This document shows positions 1-9,379 of a stretch of 64,000 nucleotides of DNA, piece after piece. The stretch comes from Bacteroides caecigallinarum (GTDB lineage Bacteria; Bacteroidota; Bacteroidia; Bacteroidales; Bacteroidaceae). Where the stretch lies: NCBI RefSeq assembly GCF_021530995.1, contig NZ_JADYTF010000001.1:1-64000 (forward strand), read 5' to 3'. The first letter of the stretch is position 1. The number at the start of each line of letters is the position of its first letter. Position numbers and translations under genes: made by a program. The notes beneath the pieces are model-generated. The model had not been told where the DNA came from, made no database searches, and was given only the letters and a program-made list of their open reading frames with translations.

Positions 1-5
1 ACATA

Positions 6-13
6 TATCTTTG
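6..13 (+). promoter_or_regulatory. -7 promoter element for the lipoprotein-helicase genes
   Basis: TATCTTTG, an exact match to the Bacteroidota -7 consensus TAnnTTTG, ends 19 bases before the first ATG at 33. The -33 element would lie outside the window. Confidence 0.55.
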
Positions 14-32
14 TGACATAATAACAAAAAAA

Positions 33-833
33 ATGAAACATATGAAACGAAATCTATTATCAACTCTAATTGTAATTACTAATATATTATTAACAGCTTT
101 CCTTGCCTCTTGCGGTGAAAGCTATGCTCCGATAACATTGGTCAGTGCTGACGGAAAGACTCATATTACAAATAATGACACTATATATATCGATGCTTTC
201 ACAGAAGGACAGGATTTCTACATCAAGGGAGGCAACGGAAAATATATACTGGAAAATCTTAACAAAGATATCGTCAGCTATGAATACAATGGAGAAAAAT
301 TATCGCTTACTCCAGTAAAGATAGGAAATGGCATTATGCGTATTACTGATTACGAGAAGAATGAAAGCAGATTTGTTATAACCGTTAAAAATCAGGCACG
401 CATATTCCATGTAAATAATATCTCTACTGAAGTTATAGGAGGAGCATTAACTCAGGATGAAACAAAAATGATTGAAGAAGATATAACAAACAGCGCAATA
501 ATGAAGACTGGAGGATCTATAGAATTTACCTATACTGTAGAAGAGCTTAACGGAGGTAATGTTACCATATATCCACAAAAGGGTGCAAGTGCAGTAACAG
601 GAATTTTCAGTCAGAAAGAATCTTACGATCCGGAAAATGGAAACAAGATATTAAGTTTCGACATATCACTGGCAGGAAACAACAAAATAGAATTGGATCT
701 GATTGATAAAACTGAAAACAATTACACATATAAGGTTCTTCGACATGATGTGACTGAAACATATCAGAGTCAGTATCCTAGACTTGAAAAGGCAACAATT
801 GAATATATTCTGGAAGACACAACCGAAAACTGA
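33..833 (+). CDS. Uncharacterised lipoprotein
   Basis: 266 codons. The N-terminus is a type II signal peptide: basic start (KHMKR), a hydrophobic stretch to about residue 24, then the lipobox LASC with the lipidated Cys at about 27, followed by GES. The rest is polar and looks like beta-rich periplasmic or surface-exposed protein; I recognise no family. The ATG at 33 and an in-frame ATG at 42 are both plausible starts. Its stop codon overlaps the start of the helicase gene by one base (TGATG), so the two are translationally coupled and probably work or are at least expressed together. A lipoprotein in front of a cytoplasmic nuclease-helicase is an odd pairing. Function unknown. Confidence 0.8.
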   Translation: MKHMKRNLLSTLIVITNILLTAFLASCGESYAPITLVSADGKTHITNNDTIYIDAFTEGQDFYIKGGNGKYILENLNKDIVSYEYNGEKLSLTPVKIGNGIMRITDYEKNESRFVITVKNQARIFHVNNISTEVIGGALTQDETKMIEEDITNSAIMKTGGSIEFTYTVEELNGGNVTIYPQKGASAVTGIFSQKESYDPENGNKILSFDISLAGNNKIELDLIDKTENNYTYKVLRHDVTETYQSQYPRLEKATIEYILEDTTEN

Positions 834-3800
834 TGACAGACAGACCGGAACACATAGATATACAGTCTTTTGATTTTTTCCAAAGAATAGAAAAAATACA
901 TACTCAGCCCGCAGCGTCGCAAGACAACCTGCGGGCTAAGTATATTTTGCTATATAAGGTTCTGCAACAGGCATGCTACGAACTAACCACAGGAGTGACA
1001 GCTTCATTTGCAAATATGTTCTCCAGACTGGACTTTATATGCAAGGAAAAGAAGATGACTCCTTCGGACAGATACGCCATACAGACTATGAGGCGTAACT
1101 GCAACTCGGCAATGGGTGATAAATTCCAGCCGGACATGAACGAATATCTCTACGACCTCAGAGCTATAGTGAGATTTATATCACTAGGTTTTGAAGAGGA
1201 CATACCGGCATCCATACTTCCTCAGATTCCTCATTCCAACCGCCCGTACAGCGGAACACGCCTTTCGCATATTCCTTACGTTAGAGCCTCAGTGAACAGC
1301 TGGAACGAGAATCTTATTTTCGCATCTACCGACAGCGAGGATGATCCGATGATAGTAATCAACTATGCCAAGGGAGGATTTAACGGCGACATGCTGTATC
1401 TGAATGATCTGCTTGAGGAAAACATGCAGATAAACCTGCTTGGTGTTAAAGTAGATGAAGAAAACCACTATATACCGGAACTGATAATATTACATCCGGA
1501 CTTTCTGCTAGATATCAGTTCGCTGGCTTCATGCTTCAGGGAGTACGGACATCATCCGTTGAACTTTTTCATGAGCCGAATAAAGCCTAAGGCAAATACA
1601 CACCACATACTTATGGGTAACCTCGCCGGACTGTTTCTGGACGATTATATAAACGAAAGGAATACACAACCTGTGACATACGCAGGCAGCCTGAAGAAAT
1701 TCTTCTCGGCTTCGGCACTTGATTTCTGTACCTGCCCTATACCTGACAATTTCCATACAATGGCACAGGCACAGATGATGAATATTCGTTCCTTCGTAAA
1801 CGATATTCTACCGCACAGCATTCCTTCTTTCGACAGAAACAAGGTTATGCTTGAAGCATCGTTTATATGCGAAAAACTCGGTTTGCAGGGACGTGTGGAC
1901 TTGCTTCAGAAGGATTTCAAGGTACTGATAGAACAAAAATCAGGCAAAAAGGATGAGTACAACAAAAGGCATAAGGAAGACCATTTCATACAGATGATGC
2001 TGTATCAGGGTGTTCTGATGTATAATTTCGGAAAGGCCACTGAAGATATGCAGACCTTCCTGCTTTATTCCAGATATACAGACGGACTTATCATTGAACA
2101 CTTTACCGACAAACTATTCCGTGAAAGTATCAAACTGAGAAACATGATAGTGTGCAACGAAATGGCTTTCAGCGAAGGAGCCATTTCTAAAGTGACAGAA
2201 GAAATTGATACAGACCTGCTGAACGAACTTCAGGTACACAACAAACTGTGGACCGACTATCAGGAACCTGAACTTTATAAAACAATTCAGACTCTGAAGC
2301 ACTGCTCATCACTGGAAAAGGCTTATTTCCAGCGTTTCTTTACATTCATATCAAAAGAATCGGTACTGGCTCGCACAGGCGGCAGTGACGACTTATCCAG
2401 AGGATTTGCCTCGGTTTGGAACACTCCGTTGGCCGAGAAAATAGAAAACGGTAATATCCTTACCGGTCTGAAAATAAAGGACAAACGCAAGAGTTCACCC
2501 AACAAGGGATATGACCTGATAGAACTCAGCATACCTGCTCAAGGAGATGATTTCCTGCCCAACTTCAGAAAAGGAGATATAATAATATTCTATCCATATA
2601 CAGAAAAACCAGACGTGAGAGACGAAATTCTCATGAAAGGAAACATAACAGAAATAACTCCCGACAATATAACAATAATACTGAGGAACGGACAGCAGAA
2701 CAAGGACATAATAGGTGGAAATAACGATACTTTTGCCATAGAACATGATTCTTCGGACGTTTCCGCTTCGGCAGGAATAAGAGGGCTTTTCTCTTTCCTT
2801 TCTGCACGTACAGACAGAAAGGAACTTCTCCTTGGGGCCAGAGAACCATCGTTTAATGAGGGAGTAAAGTTGAACGGCAGCTATGGACGTTTTGATGAAA
2901 TCATTCTCAAGGAGAAACAGGCAGAGGACTACTTCTTGCTTGTAGGACCTCCGGGTACGGGAAAGACTTCGTGTGCATTGAGATTTATGGTTGAAGAAGC
3001 TCTTTCAGAAAAAAATACGTCCATACTGTTATTATCATATACCAACAGGGCTGTAGATGAGATTTGCAGTATGCTTGTTGATTCCGGAATAGCATCCGAT
3101 ACCCCTTTTATTCGTATAGGGCATGAAATGTCGTGCGACAAAAGATTCGAACCATTCCTACTGAAAAATCAGTTGGAAGACTGTCCGAAACTGACTGATA
3201 TCAAAAAGAAAATTTCGGATACAAGGATATTCGTAGGAACGACTACCGCCATAAACAACAGACTCAATCTGTTCGACATAAAGCACTTCGATATGGCAAT
3301 AATAGACGAGGCTTCGCAGATTCTTGAACCCGACCTGATAGGAATACTCTCTGCCAGGAGTGGCAACTATAATGCAATAGATAAATTCGTGCTTATAGGC
3401 GATTACAAACAGTTGCCTGCCATTGCACTCCAAAATGCAGAAAGCGCAAAGATTACAGACCCTCTTCTGAATACCATAGGACTGTATGATTGCAGAAACT
3501 CGCTGTTCGAAAGACTGTACAGACAGAGCGATGAAAAGGCTAAAAGCGTACTGAGGAAACAGGGACGAATGCATCCGGCTATCGCCGAATTCCCAAACAC
3601 GACGTTCTATAGCCGTGAGTACCTGGAATGTGTACCTCTACCCCATCAGGAAGAGGAATTGCCGTATGCAAATATTCCGGAAAATCCAGATATGATAGAA
3701 AAGCTTCTAACTTCGAGAAGGATGGTTTTCATCACTGCACCTACCCCGGAAAATATATCAGCATCATCGGATAAAGCCAACATAAACGAAGCAAAAATCA

Positions 3801-5110
3801 TAGCCGCATTGTTGAAAAGAATTTACAGCCTGACAGAAAACTATTTTGATACAGACAAAACTGTAGGAATCATTGTGCCATATCGCAATCAGATAGCAAT
3901 GATAAGAAAGGAAATTTCATCTCTCGGCATTCCGGAACTGATGAATATCTCCATAGACACTGTAGAAAGATATCAGGGAAGCCAAAGGGATATTATAATA
4001 TATTCCTTCACCGTAAGAAATACCAGCCAGCTGAATTTCCTTACATCGAACACTTTCCGCGAGGAAAATGCAATCATAGACAGGAAACTGAATGTAGCCA
4101 TCACCCGTGCCAGAAAGCAGATGATAATGACAGGCAATCCGCAGGTGCTTAGTGCGAACATCACGTTCTATAAACTGATGGAATATATCCGCATGAACAA
4201 CGGGTTTATTGATACCAATACAGATGACTTCTGTAAAGGTAACTTTACTATACCTTCATACGACATGAACTGGGAAACGGATGATAAATCGTATTCCATA
4301 AAACCGGAATTTGAACAAGCATTCAAGGATATTATAGAAAAACAATATTCGGAGAAAGTCCATTTATCAGGAATGGATGTCGCACGTGCCAAGGAACTGA
4401 TTTCATACGGGAGAACAGATTTCAACTCTTTACACGGCTTGAAAACAGATGACTACGCCCTACTGTTCAACTTTCATGAAATGAGAAAACAATATTCGGC
4501 TGCCATGGCAATGTACGAGGACTGTGGAAACTGGCTGAGGAATGCCATACGAAATGTTTCGGGAAGAGTGGTATTCTGCGATATATCATATGAATCGGCT
4601 GCATCAGGCCTGGCATTCATAGACCTGTGCAGGCAGCTGAGCCATACGGATATATATTACTTGGGAATATACCCTACGGAAGAAATGGGACAAACGAGCG
4701 AAAAATTCCTTACATCAGAAAACTACAAACACGTGAAATGGAGTCTGTATCCACGCATCACGGCTGTAAGCGACAGTTTCTGGAAATCACACTCCGTACT
4801 TCCTGAACTTGTTATATTCAATATGTCGAACATTATGGGATGCATATCCCCTATCGAAGCAAGACATCTTGCCATGCACATAAACCAGGTGGTACATGCA
4901 CGCCCAACGAACCACTACATCACCATATACAGGGATGATGCAGGAAACATGGCTAACAGGAATGCATATATGGCATTCTGCAGTCACTTAGGAAGAGAGT
5001 TTATCAGCCTAAATGAGCAGATGCCAATGATAGCAAAATATTATTTAGGGAAAAACACTAATATTCCTGAATATAAAGAATTTATTTACGAAATAAAATC
5101 AAACAGATAA
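833..5110 (+). CDS. PD-(D/E)XK nuclease-superfamily 1 helicase fusion (Dna2-like) with unassigned C-terminal domain
   Basis: 1425 aa. Residues about 335-370 carry a PD-(D/E)XK nuclease signature (GRVD with D356, then IEQK with E367 and K369, as in Cas4/RecB-type nucleases). The helicase core begins near 640: Walker A GPPGTGKT at 705-712, DEAS Walker B with D825/E826, motif III GDYKQLP near 858, and the C-terminal RecA-like half with VAITRARKQ (motif VI). Together they predict an ATP-driven DNA (or RNA) translocase with an attached nuclease, as in Dna2. About 250 residues after the helicase (roughly 1150-1425) match nothing I recognise; a segment starting GRVVFCDISYES has a Rossmann-like strand-helix pattern. 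ATG overlaps the lipoprotein stop by one base; SDR gene follows after 9 bases. Repair or defence role is inference. Confidence 0.88.
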   Translation: MTDRPEHIDIQSFDFFQRIEKIHTQPAASQDNLRAKYILLYKVLQQACYELTTGVTASFANMFSRLDFICKEKKMTPSDRYAIQTMRRNCNSAMGDKFQPDMNEYLYDLRAIVRFISLGFEEDIPASILPQIPHSNRPYSGTRLSHIPYVRASVNSWNENLIFASTDSEDDPMIVINYAKGGFNGDMLYLNDLLEENMQINLLGVKVDEENHYIPELIILHPDFLLDISSLASCFREYGHHPLNFFMSRIKPKANTHHILMGNLAGLFLDDYINERNTQPVTYAGSLKKFFSASALDFCTCPIPDNFHTMAQAQMMNIRSFVNDILPHSIPSFDRNKVMLEASFICEKLGLQGRVDLLQKDFKVLIEQKSGKKDEYNKRHKEDHFIQMMLYQGVLMYNFGKATEDMQTFLLYSRYTDGLIIEHFTDKLFRESIKLRNMIVCNEMAFSEGAISKVTEEIDTDLLNELQVHNKLWTDYQEPELYKTIQTLKHCSSLEKAYFQRFFTFISKESVLARTGGSDDLSRGFASVWNTPLAEKIENGNILTGLKIKDKRKSSPNKGYDLIELSIPAQGDDFLPNFRKGDIIIFYPYTEKPDVRDEILMKGNITEITPDNITIILRNGQQNKDIIGGNNDTFAIEHDSSDVSASAGIRGLFSFLSARTDRKELLLGAREPSFNEGVKLNGSYGRFDEIILKEKQAEDYFLLVGPPGTGKTSCALRFMVEEALSEKNTSILLLSYTNRAVDEICSMLVDSGIASDTPFIRIGHEMSCDKRFEPFLLKNQLEDCPKLTDIKKKISDTRIFVGTTTAINNRLNLFDIKHFDMAIIDEASQILEPDLIGILSARSGNYNAIDKFVLIGDYKQLPAIALQNAESAKITDPLLNTIGLYDCRNSLFERLYRQSDEKAKSVLRKQGRMHPAIAEFPNTTFYSREYLECVPLPHQEEELPYANIPENPDMIEKLLTSRRMVFITAPTPENISASSDKANINEAKIIAALLKRIYSLTENYFDTDKTVGIIVPYRNQIAMIRKEISSLGIPELMNISIDTVERYQGSQRDIIIYSFTVRNTSQLNFLTSNTFREENAIIDRKLNVAITRARKQMIMTGNPQVLSANITFYKLMEYIRMNNGFIDTNTDDFCKGNFTIPSYDMNWETDDKSYSIKPEFEQAFKDIIEKQYSEKVHLSGMDVARAKELISYGRTDFNSLHGLKTDDYALLFNFHEMRKQYSAAMAMYEDCGNWLRNAIRNVSGRVVFCDISYESAASGLAFIDLCRQLSHTDIYYLGIYPTEEMGQTSEKFLTSENYKHVKWSLYPRITAVSDSFWKSHSVLPELVIFNMSNIMGCISPIEARHLAMHINQVVHARPTNHYITIYRDDAGNMANRNAYMAFCSHLGREFISLNEQMPMIAKYYLGKNTNIPEYKEFIYEIKSNR

Positions 5111-5119
5111 AGAACAGCA

Positions 5120-5860
5120 ATGACAAACAATACGAAACGTGCAGTAATTATGGGAGCTACTTCAGGATTAGGCTATGAAGTGGCACGACTTCTGCTTGCA
5201 GATGGCTGGAAACTGGGAGTGGCAGGCCGAAGAGAAGAGAACCTGAAAAAATTACAGTCGGAATATCCAGGACAGGTATGCGTAAAAGCCATAGACGTAA
5301 AGGACTGCAATGCCGACGAGGAACTTCTATCTCTGATTGGCGAACTTGGCGGTATGGATATGTATTTCCACAGTTCTGGTATAGGATATCAGAATGCGAG
5401 ACTTGATGCCGATATAGAACTGAATACACTTGAAACAAACGGAACCGGATTTACCAGACTGGTAGGTACTTCTTTCAGATATTTCAGGGAAAAAGGCAGA
5501 GGACATATTGCAGTGATAAGTTCCATTGCCGGAACGAAAGGTTTGGGTGTAGCACCTGCATATTCTGCCACAAAAAGATTTCAAAATACATATATTGATG
5601 CATTAGAGCAACTTGCCACTATGCAGAAGCTGGATATCCGTTTCACGGACATACGCCCCGGATTCGTCGCTACAAGTCTGCTTAACGACGGCAAGAATTA
5701 TCCTATGCTGATGAAAACGTCATACGCAGCAAAGCTGATAGTAAAAGCCTTAAAGAGAAATAAAAGAATAGCTGTGATAGACTGGAAATACAGCATACTG
5801 GTATTCTTCTGGAAACTCATACCGCGATGCATCTGGAAAAGGATGAAAGTGAAAAACTAA
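5120..5860 (+). CDS. SDR-family NAD(P)-dependent oxidoreductase
   Basis: 246 aa short-chain dehydrogenase. It has the nucleotide-binding GATSGLG (TGxxxGxG type) at about 12-18, the catalytic Ser in VISSIAG and the YSATK catalytic Tyr/Lys pair. The usual NNAG structural motif is replaced by HSSGIG. The last 25 residues are hydrophobic then basic (ILVFFWKLIP...KRMKVK), which suggests peripheral membrane attachment. Substrate cannot be told. It follows the helicase after 9 bases and probably shares its transcript. Its stop is separated by only one base from the stop of the convergent MATE gene, with no visible terminator between. Confidence 0.88.
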   Translation: MTNNTKRAVIMGATSGLGYEVARLLLADGWKLGVAGRREENLKKLQSEYPGQVCVKAIDVKDCNADEELLSLIGELGGMDMYFHSSGIGYQNARLDADIELNTLETNGTGFTRLVGTSFRYFREKGRGHIAVISSIAGTKGLGVAPAYSATKRFQNTYIDALEQLATMQKLDIRFTDIRPGFVATSLLNDGKNYPMLMKTSYAAKLIVKALKRNKRIAVIDWKYSILVFFWKLIPRCIWKRMKVKN

Positions 5861-5861
5861 A

Positions 5862-7229
5862 TCATGCAGTATGCAGAACTTTCTCTTTTTCCACTATATG
5901 ACATAATCTGCGATATACATATCTGAATGCCGGAAGAAGAAAGGCCACGGCAAACATCCATGCCACAGGATCACCAAAGCATACCGCCCAGTATCCCCAC
6001 ATTGGAACAGCCACTACGCTGACCAATACACGGGCTATCATCTCTGCCACTCCGGAAAGCATAGACAACTGGGTATAACCGGCTCCCTGAATGGTATATC
6101 TGAATATACACACCATACCCAAAAATATGAAGAATGAAGCCGATACATGCAGAAACAATGCCGTGTCGGCCAATACTTCTGTTTCAGAGGCATCGACAAA
6201 CAGCATGGCTATCTCTTCAGAAAAATTCCACAAGACCAGATTCACCATTGCTACATAGGCTACAGTAAGCAACATTGATGCTTTAACGCCCTGCCATATT
6301 CTCTCCGGTTTTCCTGCTCCGTAGTTCTGTCCGCTGTATGTAGCCATTGCCATACCAAGACTTTCGAGCATACAGAGGAAGAACATCTTTATCCTCATAG
6401 CTGCAGTAAATGCCGCCACACATGCCGTCCCCAAAGCATTATTGGAACCCTGAAGCATTATACTGCCAATGGCTGTTATGGAAAACTGGAGTCCCATAGG
6501 TGCACCTATGTAGAGCAACTGTTTCGCCAATTCAGGTCGGAAACGTCTGTCTGCAGGAGCTGTTTTAAGAATGTCAAACTTGCGATACATATATTTGTAG
6601 CACATCAGCGCCGATACTCCCTGCGAAACGACAGTGGCTATAGCAGCACCGGCAACCCCCCATCCCAACACCAGGATACATACCAGATCGAGAACAATGT
6701 TCAGTACAGTAGATATTAGAAGGAACCAGAATGGTGTCTTGCTGTCGCCCAATGCACGTATTATACTGGAAAGAAGATTATAATAGAAAGTACATGGAAT
6801 ACCGATAAAAGTTACCAAGAGATATAGATAAGCTCCTTCCATGATATTATCAGGTGTCTGCATCCATTTCAAGATATAGGCACAAAGCAGACTCGTAACA
6901 ATGGCTATAGCAACAGACATCACTCCAGCCAGTTTCAGGCTGACCGATACAAATCTGCGCATAGTGACATAATCGCGTGCACCGAATTTCTGAGCAACAG
7001 GAATACCGAAACCACCGCAACATCCATTACAGAAGCCAAGGATAAGAAACACGACAGACGTGCTTGCACCTACAGATGCCAGTGCATTTATACCAAGAAA
7101 CTTACCCACTATCGCAGCATCTACAAACGAATATGTCTGCTGAAGCAGATTTCCCAATAAGAGTGGAACTGTGAAATTCAATATAAGAGGCAGAGGAGCC
7201 CCAGATGTCATCTCTTTAGACTTTGCCAT
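5862..7229 (-). CDS. MATE-family efflux transporter
   Basis: 455 aa, normal length for a MATE (multidrug and toxic compound extrusion) antiporter, with about twelve hydrophobic segments in two similar halves. The N-terminal LILNFTVPLLLGNLLQQTY and VDAAIVGKFLG patterns are typical of the DinF/NorM-like bacterial branch. It would export cationic or hydrophobic compounds in exchange for Na+ or H+; the substrate is not predictable. It is transcribed alone from a promoter with TACCTTTG at 7255-7262. This is one of two MATE genes in the window; the other is at 57959-59275. Confidence 0.9.
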   Translation of the reverse strand: MAKSKEMTSGAPLPLILNFTVPLLLGNLLQQTYSFVDAAIVGKFLGINALASVGASTSVVFLILGFCNGCCGGFGIPVAQKFGARDYVTMRRFVSVSLKLAGVMSVAIAIVTSLLCAYILKWMQTPDNIMEGAYLYLLVTFIGIPCTFYYNLLSSIIRALGDSKTPFWFLLISTVLNIVLDLVCILVLGWGVAGAAIATVVSQGVSALMCYKYMYRKFDILKTAPADRRFRPELAKQLLYIGAPMGLQFSITAIGSIMLQGSNNALGTACVAAFTAAMRIKMFFLCMLESLGMAMATYSGQNYGAGKPERIWQGVKASMLLTVAYVAMVNLVLWNFSEEIAMLFVDASETEVLADTALFLHVSASFFIFLGMVCIFRYTIQGAGYTQLSMLSGVAEMIARVLVSVVAVPMWGYWAVCFGDPVAWMFAVAFLLPAFRYVYRRLCHIVEKEKVLHTA

Positions 7230-7254
7230 ATATCCTGTACTTTTTACCGGGATG

Positions 7255-7262
7255 CAAAGGTA
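7255..7262 (-). promoter_or_regulatory. -7 promoter element for the MATE gene
   Basis: Reads TACCTTTG on the minus strand (TAnnTTTG), 25 bases upstream of the ATG at 7229. Confidence 0.6.
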
Positions 7263-7306
7263 ATGTATTTTCTACACTCATGGACGTAGGGTAATCAGGA
7301 TTTTAA

Positions 7307-7360
7307 CAAAAAATAAACTGCACCGGACGATATTGTTCTCACAATCATCATCCGATGCAG
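7307..7360 (-). terminator. Rho-independent terminator of the phosphohexomutase gene
   Basis: On the minus strand, arms 7360-7347 (CTGCATCGGATGAT) and 7331-7318 (ATCGTCCGGTGCAG) form an uninterrupted 14-bp stem if G-U pairs are allowed. A U-rich tract (TTTATTTTTTG) follows. The C-A mismatches seen on the plus strand become G-U pairs only in minus-strand RNA, which confirms the direction. Confidence 0.8.
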
Positions 7361-7370
7361 TATGAATATC

Positions 7371-7425
7371 ATTTGAACACTGTTTAAACAGTATTTAAAC
7401 GGTGTTTAAAAGCCATTTAAATGAG
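7371..7425. repeat. TTTAAA array, five 11-bp units
   Basis: Five consecutive 11-mers (ATTTGAACACT, GTTTAAACAGT, ATTTAAACGGT, GTTTAAAAGCC, ATTTAAATGAG), each with a TTTAAA or TTTGAA palindrome. The dyad centres fall at 7374.5, 7385.5, 7396.5, 7407.5 and 7418.5, exactly 11 bp apart. It lies in the 3' untranslated region of the phosphohexomutase gene, between its stop codon and its terminator. A sister array is at 18505-18559. Confidence 0.85.
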
Positions 7426-7430
7426 ATATA

Positions 7431-9176
7431 TCAGATACCAAGAGATTTCTTGACAGCTTCAATCTTTTCTTCAGCGTCAGCGCATGCTCCTGCATAGCAC
7501 TTAGGGCATGCCATTTCACCCTTGATTTCCATATAGAACTTAATCTTAGGCTCTGTACCTGAAGGACGTACAGAAATCTTAGTACCGTCTTCTGTGAAGA
7601 ACTGAAGTACGTTAGATGGTTCCGGCATATCAATGTCTGTTACATTACCGTTGCCGTCTGTTGCCTTAAGAGTCTTGTAGTCCTTAACAAGAGCAACCTT
7701 AGAACCGCCAAGTTCCTTAGGAGGACATGCACGGAAGTTGTCCATCATAGCCTTGATTTCGTCAGCACCACTCTTACCCGGTTTAGTTACGTTAACAGTC
7801 ACTTCCTTAGAGAAACCGTATTCAACATAGATTTCCATCAATACATCGTACAATGTCTTGCCCTGATCCTTAGCCCAAGCACAGATTTCAGCAAGAAGAG
7901 CACAAGCAGAAACTGCATCTTTATCACGAACAAAGTCTTCAGCAAGGAATCCGTAGCTTTCTTCACCACCACCGATATACTGTTTGATACCTTCGTTCAG
8001 ACGGATCTGACGTGCAATCCATTTAAAACCTGTGTAGCAATCATACATTTCGATATTGTTCTTGTCAGCCACAGCTTTGATAAGTTCAGTAGTAACGATA
8101 GTCTTCACAACGAACTCATTACCCTTCATCTTACCCATAGCGATACGGTTCTTGATGATGTAGTACAAGAAGATCAAGCAAGTCTGGTTACCGTTGATAA
8201 GTACCCATTCGCCTTCGCTATTCTTGCAAGCCATACCCACGCGGTCAGCGTCTGGGTCGGAAGCCATAACGATATCAGCATCGATACTCTTTGCAAGGTT
8301 GATAGCAAGTGTAAGAGCCTCAGCATTTTCAGGGTTTGGAGATATTACAGTCGGGAAGTCACCACTCTTTACCATCTGTTCAGGTACGCAGTGAACATTT
8401 TCGAATCCCCACATCTTAAGAGCCTGAGGGATAAGCATCATACCTGTTCCGTGGATAGGAGTATAAACGATCTTAAGATCTTTTTGACGTTTGATAACTT
8501 CAGGATCGATAGAAATTGAGTGAACTTTTTCCAAATAAACATCATCCACATCCTTACCGATAATCTGGATAAGGTCTTTGTTGCCTTCGAATTTGATATC
8601 TGCAGCAGAAGCAATCTTGTTAACTTCGTCGATGATACCCTTGTCGTGTGGAGCAAGAACCTGTGCACCATCATCCCAGTATGCCTTGTAGCCGTTGTAT
8701 TCCTTTGGATTGTGTGAAGCAGTAAGGATGATACCGCTCTGGCAGCCAAGGTGACGGATAGCGAACGACATTTCAGGAGTAGGACGCATATCATCGAAAA
8801 GATATACCTTAATACCGTTTGCAGAGAAGATATTAGCAGAAATCTCAGCAAACAGGCGGCTGTTGTTACGGCAGTCGTGACCAACAACTACAGAGATATC
8901 TTTCTTGCCTGCAAAACATTTGTTAAGATAGTTGGACAATCCCTGAGTAGCAGCACCTACAGTGTAGATGTTCATACGGTTTGAGCCAACACCCATGATA
9001 CCACGTAAACCACCTGTACCGAATTCCAGATCTTTATAGAATGCTTCAATCAAGTCTGTCTTGTCCTCGTTTTCTATCATACGTTTTACTTCTGCCTGAG
9101 TTTCAGCATCATATGCTGGTGTCAACCATTTCTGTGCCTTTTCAATACAAAGCTTAATTAATTCTTCGTTTCCCAT
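7431..9176 (-). CDS. Phosphohexomutase (phosphoglucomutase/phosphomannomutase family)
   Basis: 581 aa, the length of the PGM2-like branch of the alpha-D-phosphohexomutases. The phosphoserine loop TASHNPKEYNG places the catalytic Ser at 154; the Mg2+ loop DPDADR is at 307-312; the sugar-binding loop GGEESYG and the C-terminal phosphate-binding RPSGTEPK are present. All four active-site loops are intact, so it should interconvert hexose 1- and 6-phosphates (glucose or mannose) in the cytoplasm. Codon use is strongly biased, suggesting high expression. It has its own promoter (TATTTTTG at 9224-9231) and terminator, with a TTTAAA repeat array in the 3' untranslated region. Confidence 0.93.
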   Translation of the reverse strand: MGNEELIKLCIEKAQKWLTPAYDAETQAEVKRMIENEDKTDLIEAFYKDLEFGTGGLRGIMGVGSNRMNIYTVGAATQGLSNYLNKCFAGKKDISVVVGHDCRNNSRLFAEISANIFSANGIKVYLFDDMRPTPEMSFAIRHLGCQSGIILTASHNPKEYNGYKAYWDDGAQVLAPHDKGIIDEVNKIASAADIKFEGNKDLIQIIGKDVDDVYLEKVHSISIDPEVIKRQKDLKIVYTPIHGTGMMLIPQALKMWGFENVHCVPEQMVKSGDFPTVISPNPENAEALTLAINLAKSIDADIVMASDPDADRVGMACKNSEGEWVLINGNQTCLIFLYYIIKNRIAMGKMKGNEFVVKTIVTTELIKAVADKNNIEMYDCYTGFKWIARQIRLNEGIKQYIGGGEESYGFLAEDFVRDKDAVSACALLAEICAWAKDQGKTLYDVLMEIYVEYGFSKEVTVNVTKPGKSGADEIKAMMDNFRACPPKELGGSKVALVKDYKTLKATDGNGNVTDIDMPEPSNVLQFFTEDGTKISVRPSGTEPKIKFYMEIKGEMACPKCYAGACADAEEKIEAVKKSLGI

Positions 9177-9223
9177 GATTAGTTATTATTAAAATGATTA
9201 TTGATTATATGATTAATTATGCA

Positions 9224-9231
9224 CAAAAATA
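9224..9231 (-). promoter_or_regulatory. -7 promoter element for the phosphohexomutase gene
   Basis: Reads TATTTTTG on the minus strand (TAnnTTTG), about 48 bases upstream of the ATG at 9176. Confidence 0.6.
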
Positions 9232-9379
9232 TAAAATGAAAACAAATTATCCTAATGTTTTTTTATCAAATAAGACGTAAAAACAAAAAGAACGACAACA
9301 GCAATCAAAATTGAAATAAAACTATGTTGCTATTTCATCAAGATTACAGCAAGAAACATCTTTCAAATAATACAATAAA

